Of a DNA stretch of 19,899 bases, positions 1 through 6,981 are shown piece by piece. Each line of letters opens with the position of its first letter. Within the stretch, counting starts at the first letter, position 1. A program made the translations under genes and the position numbers. The stretch is from an uncultured Clostridia bacterium. GTDB taxonomy: Bacteria > Bacillota > Clostridia > TANB77 > CAG-508. A model generated the notes under the pieces. That model had not been told where the DNA came from. It saw nothing but the letters and a program-made list of their open reading frames with translations, and did no database searches. The stretch lies in contig CAKPJR010000005.1 in assembly GCA_934162925.1 (NCBI GenBank), forward strand, positions 1 to 19,899, read 5' to 3'.

Positions 1-360
1 AATAAATGTTTTTGGGACTATTCCAAGTATTCTACCTTTTTGAATTACAACTGCTGTATTAAATAATTGATTTTCTGATTTTATTGGCATGCCAATTATA
101 CAAACAATATCTAGATTCTTTGTATACTCTAAGATTTTATTTAGTGATTTTTCTGATTTTTCTAGCAAGATATCTTGTTCAAATAAATCTTGACAGGTAT
201 ATCCTGTAATACATAATTCTGGAAATACTACTATTTGAACTTTATTATTACTTGCAACCTCTATTTGCTTTATTATTTCATTACAATTAATTTCTGCGTC
301 TGCCACTTTAAGCTTTGGAACTACAGCCCCTACTCTTACAAATCCTTGTTCTTTTAACAT
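1..360 (-). CDS. nadE: Glutamine-dependent NAD+ synthetase, N-terminal part (runs off the left edge)
   Basis: The first 120 residues are present. They form the start of the nitrilase-type glutaminase domain that supplies ammonia to the C-terminal synthetase domain, which amidates nicotinic acid adenine dinucleotide to NAD+. The opening GFVRVGAVVPKLKVADAEIN and the block VVFPELCITGYTCQDLF (about residues 44-60) are typical of this family. E48 is the expected catalytic Glu and K117, in GIVPKTF at the edge, the expected catalytic Lys. The nucleophilic Cys and the synthetase domain lie outside the window. The ATG follows AAAGGAAACTAAT. The gene starts 18 bp after the punA stop, so it probably ends an operon of nucleotide and cofactor genes. 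The family is clear; only the full length is unknown. Confidence 0.9.
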   Translation of the reverse strand, partial: MLKEQGFVRVGAVVPKLKVADAEINCNEIIKQIEVASNNKVQIVVFPELCITGYTCQDLFEQDILLEKSEKSLNKILEYTKNLDIVCIIGMPIKSENQLFNTAVVIQKGRILGIVPKTFI

Positions 361-378
361 ATTAGTTTCCTTTCATTT

Positions 379-1200
379 TTATATTATACTAATATATTCT
401 TTTACTATTTCCTTAAATTTAATTTTTACCTTTTCAGCTGTTTGTTTTACATCATCATAAGATAATTTTTCATCTAATACTCCAGCTGCCATATTTGTTA
501 TGCAAGATACTCCTACACATTTTATTCCACAATGATGAGCTATTATAGCTTCTGGAACAGTAGACATTCCAACTGCATCTGCTCCTAAAGTTCTTAACGC
601 TCTTATTTCTGCTGGTGTTTCAAATGTAGGTCCTTTCATATATGCGTAAACACCTTCTTGTGCTCTACCCGTATGTTTATTTATTACCTCTTTAAGTTTT
701 TTACTTAAATCCTTATCAAAAGTTTCACTCATATCTGGAAATCTATCTCCAAATTCTTCTAAGTTTTTTCCTCTTAATACTGATTCTGCAAAAAAACTTA
801 AATAATCATTTATTACCATAAAATCACCAGCAACATATCCTTTATTAACTCCTCCTGCAGCATTAGTTATTACAAGTTTTTCTACTCCTAGTAGTTTAAA
901 AACTCTTTCTGGAAAAGTAGTCTCTTTTAAATCATATCCCTCATAATAATGAAATCTTCCATTCATTGCTATTATTTCTTTTCCATTAATTTTTCCAATT
1001 ATTAGTTCTCCTGCATGCCCTTCTACTGTAGATATCGGAAAATTTGGTATTTCATTATATTTTATTACTATTTTTTCTTCAAATTCATCTTTTAATACTC
1101 CTAGTCCAGATCCCAATATAATTGCTATTTTTGGACTTAGGCTTCCTATTTTTTTCTTTATATAATCTGCACTTTCTTGGTATTTTTCATAACTAAACAT
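379..1200 (-). CDS. punA: Purine-nucleoside phosphorylase (trimeric class)
   Basis: Cytoplasmic enzyme of purine salvage that splits (deoxy)inosine and (deoxy)guanosine with phosphate into free base and (deoxy)ribose-1-phosphate. The 273-residue length is normal. Visible motifs are GSGLG (30-34) for phosphate, GHAGE (61-65), NGRFHYYEGY (80-89), TNAAGG (112-117), GPTFET with E194, GMSTVPE (211-217) and TNMAAG with N236. The Asn in that last motif marks 6-oxopurine specificity; methylthioadenosine phosphorylases have Asp there. The ATG follows AAAGGAAAATAAT. The gene lies 14 bp downstream of the 487-residue gene and 18 bp upstream of nadE, so co-transcription is likely. Function is confident. 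Confidence 0.95.
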   Translation of the reverse strand: MFSYEKYQESADYIKKKIGSLSPKIAIILGSGLGVLKDEFEEKIVIKYNEIPNFPISTVEGHAGELIIGKINGKEIIAMNGRFHYYEGYDLKETTFPERVFKLLGVEKLVITNAAGGVNKGYVAGDFMVINDYLSFFAESVLRGKNLEEFGDRFPDMSETFDKDLSKKLKEVINKHTGRAQEGVYAYMKGPTFETPAEIRALRTLGADAVGMSTVPEAIIAHHCGIKCVGVSCITNMAAGVLDEKLSYDDVKQTAEKVKIKFKEIVKEYISII

Positions 1201-1214
1201 ATTATTTTCCTTTC

Positions 1215-2678
1215 TTATCTTTCATCTAATTCAATGTCTTCTGTTTCATAGCTGTCTTTTTCTTCGTTATAATGATATATTGTTTCTTTATTATTTGTTT
1301 TTACTACAAACTCATCATTTTCATTAATGTATACATATTTATTGTTTCCATTTGGATATGGTATTAATATACTTGTAATTGGTTCATCTGTTGTTTTTAT
1401 ATTATCTGACAGTTCTTTTACTGCCCTTTCTCGTTCTTCTTTTTCTAAATTTTTATCTATTAATTCAGCTCTTTCATTTAACAATTTACCTCCTAATGGA
1501 TGAAAAACTAATGGTAATGCATTTCCTCTATACATCAGATTTATTACAAGGTCTGATGGTTTTTCGCTTTTAGAAAAATTAGCATAAGTTTTTAATTCTT
1601 GTATTTGTTCATTACTTAGTTTTACATATTCATTTGGCTTTGTTGAAAATACATATGCTTTGTCCTTAAGAGTCACCATACAAAATCTATTTTTGTCTTT
1701 ATTATCTGGATTTTCAAAATCCAATACATCTTTTATTATGCTATTGGGGGGAATATCTCTGTTTTTTGCAAAGCAATCATATCTAGTTATTTTACTGTAT
1801 TCTTCTTCTGTTAATACTTCTTTTAATAAAAGTCTACTATAATACATAACAAAATCCGCATGACCATTTATATTGTCCCTATGATTAAAATAGTTAAAAA
1901 TCCAATCCATTTTAGCTTCTAGTTCTTCATCACTTGTCATATTTCTATATTTTTCATATATTTCAGTTTTTCTTTGTTCTTGTTGCTTTTGTGTTGCTTT
2001 TTCGTTTTCTAATGTTAGTTTTGAATTTACCCATTCATTTTCAGCCATAATTTCTTTAAAATTCAAAAATTCACTTTTAATTTGTTCAATCACAGTATTC
2101 ATATACATATTTTGTTGTTTATATCCTAAATTAGTATCTATCTTATCTAATGTTTTTTCATCTAAAAAACTAATATTTTCAAGACTCTTTCCATCTGTTG
2201 TAAGCCCTTTTTCAAATTTTTTGTACCTATCTTCATAATATTTTTTAGAAGCAAAATTTGGAGTTTTCATGCCTGTTTGAATATTTTCCATATCCTCTAA
2301 ATAATTTACAATATATTGCTTTCCACTCTTAGTTGTTATTAATACATCTGTATGCCTAAACATATCTGTATCACAAGATACTGTTTGAGCATCGATTCCA
2401 TTTTCTTGCAAGATCTCAACCACCATTTCGCAAAGCGGCTTACATACAGTTGCTATACTACCATTTTTATCTCTTAAGACCTTTTCAATTGCTTTTTTAT
2501 TTGTTGAATTTCTATATGCACTTGCTTTTCCTTTAAGATTTCCTCCTGCATAGAAAAATTCCATGTTTCTTCTTAATATTGGCAACATTAAAATCTCTAG
2601 TTTTCTGGCTTTTGCAATTTCTATTTCTTCTTTAGTTAAATTTCCTTTTTCTTTTTCATTTAAATCTAATTTAATCAT
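1215..2678 (-). CDS. Unrecognised protein with a possible transglutaminase-like (papain-fold) core
   Basis: 487 residues. I chose the ATG at 2678 because AAAGGAG sits five bases upstream; a longer reading from a TTG at 2726 would add 16 residues without a better ribosome binding site. I do not recognise the family. Residues 78-135 follow the outline of a transglutaminase or papain-like core: C79 at the start of a helix (CKPLCEMVVEILQENGIDAQ), then H109 in RHTDVLITT, then N125 or D129 after a strand ending in QYIVNYLED. This is pattern matching only, not a proven fold. The middle (about 190-270) is charged and helical with KQQEQRKTEIYEKYR. No signal peptide or membrane segment is visible, so the protein is probably cytoplasmic. 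It is the first gene of the run leading into punA and nadE. Confidence 0.6.
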   Translation of the reverse strand: MIKLDLNEKEKGNLTKEEIEIAKARKLEILMLPILRRNMEFFYAGGNLKGKASAYRNSTNKKAIEKVLRDKNGSIATVCKPLCEMVVEILQENGIDAQTVSCDTDMFRHTDVLITTKSGKQYIVNYLEDMENIQTGMKTPNFASKKYYEDRYKKFEKGLTTDGKSLENISFLDEKTLDKIDTNLGYKQQNMYMNTVIEQIKSEFLNFKEIMAENEWVNSKLTLENEKATQKQQEQRKTEIYEKYRNMTSDEELEAKMDWIFNYFNHRDNINGHADFVMYYSRLLLKEVLTEEEYSKITRYDCFAKNRDIPPNSIIKDVLDFENPDNKDKNRFCMVTLKDKAYVFSTKPNEYVKLSNEQIQELKTYANFSKSEKPSDLVINLMYRGNALPLVFHPLGGKLLNERAELIDKNLEKEERERAVKELSDNIKTTDEPITSILIPYPNGNNKYVYINENDEFVVKTNNKETIYHYNEEKDSYETEDIELDER

Positions 2679-2733
2679 GTCTGCTCCTTTGGATTGTATT
2701 TTATCATAAATCTTTTTCCACTTCAATAATTTA

Positions 2734-2762
2734 TTGAAAATGTAACTAGATAATGTTATAAT
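2734..2762 (+). promoter_or_regulatory. Sigma-A-type promoter of the alpha/beta hydrolase gene
   Basis: TTGAAA at 2734-2739 and TATAAT at 2757-2762 are separated by exactly 17 bp. The start codon lies 35 bp past the -10, after the ribosome binding site AAGGTGG. Near-consensus housekeeping promoter. Confidence 0.8.
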
Positions 2763-2797
2763 GCTTTTAAATTCAATTTTAAAAAGGTGGTTTTATT

Positions 2798-3364
2798 ATG
2801 AAAACAGCATTTATTTTACATGGTTTTAATGGAGATACAACATACACTTTTGGTCCTGCTCTAAAAGATTTTTTGGAATCAAAGGGTTATTCTGTAATTA
2901 TGCCAAATTTTCCTATTCGTTCTGAAGCCTCTTTTAGGAAATGGTCTGAAATATTAGATAAATATAGAAATAAATTCAACAAAGAAACAATTGTTGTAGC
3001 TCACTCTATTGGCAACCCATTCTTTTTAAAATACCTTTATAACAACAACTTAAGCTCTAAGTTATACGTTAGTGTAGCTGGTTTTTGTGATTTATTTACA
3101 GTTGAAGGTAGAAATGACTTAAATTCTGCATTTATTGATTTTGCTGTCAAGGATAATGAAATAAATTACTTAAAGAACTGTATTCCATATAGATTTTCTT
3201 TATATAGTGATAATGACCATGTCATCCCATTTAACATATTAGAAAATTTTATTTCAAAAATAGATAGTACTCCAGTTTTTATAAAAGGTGTTGGCCATAT
3301 GGGTAATAGGGATAACATATCTAGATTACCTCAAATTGAAGAAATTATAAATAAAATATGTTAA
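2798..3364 (+). CDS. Small serine hydrolase of the RBBP9/YdeN type
   Basis: 188 residues, the usual length of the RBBP9/YdeN branch of alpha/beta hydrolases. Strand 1 and the oxyanion region read AFILHGFNGD (4-13). The nucleophile elbow VVAHSIGN puts the catalytic Ser at 70. The acid is D140 (or D138) in YSDNDHVIPF, and the base is H167 in GVGHMGN. A full triad is therefore present. The substrate cannot be told from the sequence. No signal peptide or transmembrane segment is seen, so the enzyme is cytoplasmic. It is a single-gene unit with its own promoter at 2734-2762 and a strong hairpin terminator directly behind it, convergent with spoIVA. Confidence 0.85.
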   Translation: MKTAFILHGFNGDTTYTFGPALKDFLESKGYSVIMPNFPIRSEASFRKWSEILDKYRNKFNKETIVVAHSIGNPFFLKYLYNNNLSSKLYVSVAGFCDLFTVEGRNDLNSAFIDFAVKDNEINYLKNCIPYRFSLYSDNDHVIPFNILENFISKIDSTPVFIKGVGHMGNRDNISRLPQIEEIINKIC

Positions 3365-3367
3365 AGC

Positions 3368-3400
3368 AAAATTAAAGGCACTCTGTGTGCCTTTAATTTT
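3368..3400. terminator. Bidirectional Rho-independent terminator
   Basis: A perfect 14-bp stem pairs 3368-3381 with 3387-3400 around a 5-base loop. The core is AAAGGCAC/GTGCCTTT, with AAAATT on one side and AATTTT on the other, so it can stop transcripts from either direction. It sits between the converging hydrolase and spoIVA genes. Confidence 0.85.
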
Positions 3401-3531
3401 ATACTAGGAAATTTCTCATTTTCTAGTATAGAAAATATGCTATAATCGCTATTGCCTTTGAGATTTCCTCATTACATTCGGAAACTCAAATTGGCGAGAG
3501 CTAAGGGCGACTTAAGTCGCTTTGTTCTATA
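3400..3531 (+). repeat. Dispersed structured repeat, copy 1
   Basis: The 100-bp core 3400-3499 matches the reverse complement of 16360-16459 without gaps, with about nine mismatches by eye. It opens with a hairpin (TATACTAGGAAAT at 3400-3412 with its partner at 3418-3430). A second arm pair follows (TTTGAGATTTCC and GGAAACTCAAA, within 3457-3491). The tail holds the perfect palindrome GCGACTTAAGTCGC and then CTTTGTTC. The element overlaps the spoIVA stop codon at 3527. It carries no open reading frame. Confidence 0.8.
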
Positions 3532-5007
3532 ATATTATACAGATTAATCCTCCACTTCCTTCATTTATTATTCTTTCCAATGTCTCTTGTAGTTTTTCTT
3601 GTGCATCTTCTGGCATTCTATAAAGTTTATTTTGTAAGCCTTCATTTACTAATTCATGCAAGTTTTTGCCAAATATATTTGACTCCCATATTTTTATTGG
3701 ATCATTCTCAAATTCTGACAATAAATAATTTACTAATTCTTCTGATTGTTTTTCACTTCCAACTATTGGTGATACTTCTGTTTCGATGTCTGCTCTAATC
3801 ATATGTATTGATGGTGCTTTTGCCCTTAGCCTTACTCCAAAACGAGATCCTTGTTTTACCATTTCTGGTTCATCTAGTATTAGTTCCTCCATAGTTGGTG
3901 TTACGATTCCATATCCTTTTTGTTTTACTTCTTCAAGTGCAATTGCCACTTTATCATACTCTTTTTTTACTTTAGATAAATTAGAAATTGTAGAAAATAA
4001 GTCAGCTTCATTTTGAACTTCTACTCCTGTTATTTCTGTTAACACTTGATAAAATAGATTACTTTGTAATTGTATATCTAAAGTTACAGAACCATTGCCC
4101 AAATTTATTTCTTTTATTATTGTTTGTTCTACTATTTCTGCACTGTTTATTCTTTCTATTCCTGAATTTACACTTTTAACCACACTTATACTCTTAAATG
4201 CTTCTTTTATGTTTGTGTATAGCTCTTGCTTTAATTTATGGTCATCATTTAACCCATCAATCCAACCTGGAAAATTTAAATTTATTCTTTCTACTGGGAA
4301 TTCATATAGTATTTTTCCAAATATGTCATTAACATCTTCCATGTTTAAATTTGTACAATCTGTCGGAATTACTGATACTTCATATTTTTCTTCAAGTGTC
4401 TTTGCTAACTCTTTGCAATAGTCTGAGTATGGATTATTTGTGTTTAACACTATAACAAAAGGTTTATTTAATTCTTTTAGTTCTCTAACAACTCTTTCTT
4501 CTGCCTCTATATAATCTTCTCTCGGAATTTCTGTTATACTCCCATCTGTTGTAACAAGTATTCCTATTGTAGAATGTTCTGTAATAACTTTTTTAGTTCC
4601 AACTTCCGCTGCAACCTCAAATGGTATTTCTTCCTCTGACCAAGGTGTTTTTACCATTCTTGGAACATCATTTTCCATATATCCGAAGTGCATTATTAAC
4701 CAAATATCCAACACAATCTACTAATCGTGTTTTTAATTTTAGATTTTCTCCTATTGTAATTTCTACTGCCTCATTAGGTACAAATTTTGGTTCTGTAGTC
4801 ATTATAGTTCTTCCCGCTGCACTTTGTGGCAATTCATCTCTTGCTCGTTCTCTTTTATGAGTATTTTGTATGTTTGGTAAAACCAATAAATCCATAAAAT
4901 TTTTTATAAATGTGGATTTTCCAGTTCTAACAGGTCCGAACTACTCCAACATATATATCTCCATCTGTACGATTAGCTATGTCTTCATATATTCCCAAAT
5001 TTTCCAT
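3527..5007 (-). CDS. spoIVA: Stage IV sporulation protein A (spore coat ATPase), read in three frames
   Basis: SpoIVA is the ATPase that polymerises on the forespore surface and anchors the coat basement layer. Joined across two +1 shifts, the gene gives 492 residues, the same length as B. subtilis SpoIVA as I recall it. It starts with MENLGIYEDIANRTDGDIY after the ribosome binding site AGGAGGG. The Walker A loop is GPVRTGKS (24-31), then DELPQSAAGRTIMTTEPKF (57-75), Walker B RLVDCVGY with D97, HSTIGILVTTDG, and the C-terminal signature ETLERIINEGSGGLICIIL. Frame 1 breaks at CGG 4936-4938 and frame 2 at CGG 4683-4685. Dropping the C of each CGG (bases 4938 and 4685) restores GGA codons for G24 and G108. 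Read literally, the gene stops after 26 codons. Identity is certain; how the frame is kept is not. Confidence 0.93.
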
Positions 5008-5056
5008 ACTAATATTCCCTCCTAAATAAAAATGTTTGTACAATTAAACTTTAATA

Positions 5057-5087
5057 AATGTATATTAGGAAAGTTCAATTAATATTA
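5057..5087 (-). promoter_or_regulatory. Possible sigma-E-type promoter of spoIVA
   Basis: On the minus strand TAATATT (5081-5087) and TATACATT (5057-5064) resemble the mother-cell sigma-E boxes, with a 16-bp spacer that is slightly long. SpoIVA is under sigma-E control in Bacillus. The match is partial and other A+T-rich readings are possible. Confidence 0.3.
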
Positions 5088-5100
5088 CAATTTTTGTTTA

Positions 5101-5140
5101 TTTTTTAAAATAATCGCTTTTCAAATTTGAAAAGCGATTA
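5101..5140 (-). terminator. Hairpin terminator after the 190-residue gene
   Basis: A perfect 12-bp stem, 5111-5122 with 5129-5140 around AAATTT. On the minus strand it is followed by TTTT and then A-rich sequence, so the U-tract is short. It separates the 5167 gene from spoIVA. Confidence 0.65.
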
Positions 5141-5166
5141 TACACCCAAGTATTTCTGAATTTTTC

Positions 5167-5739
5167 TTAATAATTGCATCCATTAATATCTGCAGTTATA
5201 ATTTCATATTCTTCTTCGTCAAACTTATCCTCATTTTCATCTTCGTTCTCAGTATCATCGTCTTCGTCAAAGCTTCCTTTGATTGCTTCCTTTTTATCGA
5301 AAATTTCATAGTATAAGAATATATCATGTGCATTAATATCTTTAATATCCTTCGTTGTTATTAAGCAAGCAATAGCTTTTGCTACTTTCATTTTAGAATT
5401 TATTAAAGAATATTGCAAATCTATAAAGTTTTGAAAAATCTCACATTCTGATACATTTTTATTTTGCATAAAATATATGCAGAGCACGATTTCCATTGGA
5501 TTTTCAATGTTTTTACTTTTTTCAGCTTCTCCAGAACTAAAAAAAACATATTCTCCGTTAACTCTATTTTTTGCCCATTTTTTTGCCCACGCTTTTAATT
5601 CTTTTATAAATTTCCGATTCTTACTCCTGAATTTTCTTATTTCTTGTTTCAGCTCTCTTTTAGAAGATGCTAAGGATAATGTCTTTGACAGCCCACTTTC
5701 TTTTAACCTTTCAACATATTCCAAAAATTCTTTTTCCAT
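5167..5739 (-). CDS. Unrecognised 190-residue helical protein with an acidic tail
   Basis: I do not recognise this protein. The ATG at 5739 follows AGAGAGG at nine bases; a TTG directly in front of it adds nothing. Residues 1-60 are strongly basic and helical (SSKRELKQEIRKF, KELKAWAKKWAKN). The middle (about 75-145) looks like packed helices, with MEIVLCIYFMQNKN and KVAKAIACLITTKD. The tail (about 150-180) is almost wholly Asp and Glu, then ends in ITADINGCNY. No membrane segment is visible. Residue 42 is encoded by CGG (5614-5616), the only CGG in the window that appears to be read as an ordinary codon. A +1 shift there would end the protein after residue 44. Upstream lies a 47-residue gene on the same strand. 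Confidence 0.7.
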   Translation of the reverse strand: MEKEFLEYVERLKESGLSKTLSLASSKRELKQEIRKFRSKNRKFIKELKAWAKKWAKNRVNGEYVFFSSGEAEKSKNIENPMEIVLCIYFMQNKNVSECEIFQNFIDLQYSLINSKMKVAKAIACLITTKDIKDINAHDIFLYYEIFDKKEAIKGSFDEDDDTENEDENEDKFDEEEYEIITADINGCNY

Positions 5740-5776
5740 CAAGTCATGCCTCTCTTTTAGTATATTTTTAGATTTT

Positions 5777-5813
5777 AATTAGTCAATTTTGCTTGGGTGT
5801 GCCATGACTAATT
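5777..5813. repeat. Inverted repeat upstream of the 190-residue gene
   Basis: AATTAGTCA (5777-5785) and TGACTAATT (5805-5813) form a perfect 9-bp inverted repeat with a 19-base loop. It lies between the 47-residue and 190-residue genes, 38 bp upstream of the second start, where it could be an operator or an mRNA hairpin. Confidence 0.5.
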
Positions 5814-5852
5814 GTAAAAAGTAATTATATTACTGTTTTACATAATAGTCAA

Positions 5853-5996
5853 TCATTTTTTCTTTTTTGTTATATTGGCCAGTTTTTTTGCTTGTTCTTT
5901 TTGTTTTTCTATTGGTAACCATTTATACTCAGAGCACACAAATTCTCCATATTTTGTGGTGTTTTTTCTTTTATCATCACTGTTATTTTTTTGCAA
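5853..5996 (-). CDS. Unrecognised 47-residue basic protein, TTG start
   Basis: A short open frame begins with TTG at 5996, placed six bases after GAGGTG, and ends in TGA. The product begins MQKNNSDDKRKNTTKYGEFV, continues CSEYKWLPIEKQKEQAKKLA and ends NITKKKK. The single Cys, the aromatic patch YKWLP and the Lys-rich helical end look like a real small protein rather than chance coding, but I know no family. It starts about 48 bp downstream of a short terminal-inverted-repeat element. It may be co-transcribed with the 190-residue gene 113 bp further on. The support is the ribosome binding site and the composition only. Confidence 0.45.
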   Translation of the reverse strand: MQKNNSDDKRKNTTKYGEFVCSEYKWLPIEKQKEQAKKLANITKKKK

Positions 5997-6043
5997 ATCA
6001 ATCACCTCTTGTCTAGTATTGACTTAACTTTTTATAATTATGC

Positions 6044-6110
6044 AAATTGTAATTTGCGTGAGGGGGAATTCTAGGGACTGTCCTGAATTCACCCGAATAA
6101 ATTACAATTT
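6044..6110. mobile_element. Miniature inverted-repeat element, short form
   Basis: AAATTGTAATTT (6044-6055) and AAATTACAATTT (6099-6110) are perfect 12-bp terminal inverted repeats. The inside is a near-palindrome with GAATTC at both ends and GGGAC/GTCC in the middle. The same termini bound the larger elements at 16663-16825 and, with one base changed, 19580-19831. The element is too short to code for anything. Confidence 0.6.
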
Positions 6111-6123
6111 ATTTTTCTTATAC

Positions 6124-6158
6124 AATAAAAAAATTACGTCCTTCACAAGACGCAATTT
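6124..6158 (-). terminator. Rho-independent terminator of lexA
   Basis: On the minus strand AAATTGCGTC (6149-6158) pairs with GACGTAATTT (6131-6140), and a run of T residues follows. It lies 8 bp after the lexA stop codon. Confidence 0.8.
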
Positions 6159-6165
6159 ATATTAT

Positions 6166-6819
6166 TTATAATTTTCTAAATACTCCTCCAACAATACCAA
6201 GTATTTTACAGTCTGGTACTATTATTGGATCCATTGTGCTATTTTCTGGTTGTAATCTTATATGATCTTTTTCCTTATAAAATGTTTTAACTGTTGCTTC
6301 ATCTTCAATTAAAGCAACAACTATTTGTCCATTTCTAGCATCATTTTGTCTTTTCACTAATATGTAATCACCATCTAAGATTCCAGCTTCTATCATACTT
6401 TCTCCACGGACCGTAAGCATAAAACTTTCGCTATTTCCAACAAAGTCAATTGGAATTGGAAAAGTATCTGTTACGTTTTCTACAGCAAGTATTGGAGCCC
6501 CTGCTGTTATCTTTCCTATAACTGGAACATCAACTAATTCTCTTCCATTATATATTGGTTTTGGAGAGGATTTCTCATTGTCTGCAAGTCCTCCTTTAAG
6601 CACTTTTAGTGTTCTTCCTTTTTGATCTTCTTTTTTTATATAACCTTTTTTAGATAATTTTGCTAAGTATCCATGTACTGTTGCAGTAGAGCTTAATCCT
6701 ACTGCCTTTCCTATTTCTCTAACTGATGGTGGATATCCTTTATCTTTTATTTGTTTTTCTATAAATTTTAGTATAGCTCTTTCTCTTTTATTTAAATCTG
6801 TCATTTCTTCTTTACTCAC
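6166..6819 (-). CDS. lexA: LexA, SOS-response repressor and self-cleaving peptidase
   Basis: 217 residues, slightly longer than the usual 200-210. An N-terminal winged helix (about 7-70) carries the typical block RERAILKFIEKQIKDKGYPP followed by SVREIGKAVGLSSTATVHGY. The C-terminal S24 peptidase domain has the cleavage site A106-G107 in GKITAGAPILA, the nucleophile S141 in RGESMIEAGI and K178 in EATVKTFYKE. In response to RecA on single-stranded DNA it cuts itself and frees SOS promoters. I used the GTG at 6819, nine bases after GGGAG; an ATG five codons later has a weaker site. It has its own promoter just after obgE. I saw no clear GAAC-N4-GTTC box in front of it. Confidence 0.95.
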   Translation of the reverse strand: MSKEEMTDLNKRERAILKFIEKQIKDKGYPPSVREIGKAVGLSSTATVHGYLAKLSKKGYIKKEDQKGRTLKVLKGGLADNEKSSPKPIYNGRELVDVPVIGKITAGAPILAVENVTDTFPIPIDFVGNSESFMLTVRGESMIEAGILDGDYILVKRQNDARNGQIVVALIEDEATVKTFYKEKDHIRLQPENSTMDPIIVPDCKILGIVGGVFRKL

Positions 6820-6880
6820 TATTAATCACTCCCAAAAATCTACTACATGGAAAAATTAATTTTCAACTTTCCGTATCTAA

Positions 6881-6926
6881 TAAGAAAAAGTCTCTTTACC
6901 ATTCAAAAGTAAAGTAACTTTTCTTA
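6881..6926. promoter_or_regulatory. Long inverted repeat at the lexA transcription start
   Basis: TAAGAAAAAGTCTCTTTAC (6881-6899) and its imperfect partner (6909-6926) form an 18-19 bp stem with a 9-base loop. The lexA -10 is at 6936-6941, so the arm begins about three bases after the expected start of the transcript. It could be an operator or a hairpin at the mRNA 5' end. Confidence 0.55.
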
Positions 6927-6935
6927 TTTTCCATT

Positions 6936-6964
6936 ATATTATCATACAAACAAACAATTGTCAA
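6936..6964 (-). promoter_or_regulatory. Sigma-A-type promoter of lexA
   Basis: Minus-strand TTGACA (6959-6964) and TAATAT (6936-6941) with a 17-bp spacer. The -35 is a perfect consensus match. Confidence 0.8.
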
Positions 6965-6981
6965 ACAAATTTTTGGATTTT

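Noticed and set aside
3527..5007. spoIVA as a decayed pseudogene
   Set aside because: All three frame pieces are fully conserved in sequence and the ribosome binding site is strong. Decay would also bring stops and substitutions in conserved motifs, and essential obgE shows the same break.
6044..6110. The short inverted-repeat element as a terminator
   Set aside because: lexA already has a hairpin with a T-run nearer its stop, and this structure lacks a T-run and shares its ends with the longer elements.
6820..6981. Standard LexA operator (GAAC-N4-GTTC)
   Set aside because: I searched the lexA upstream region on both strands by eye and found no convincing match.
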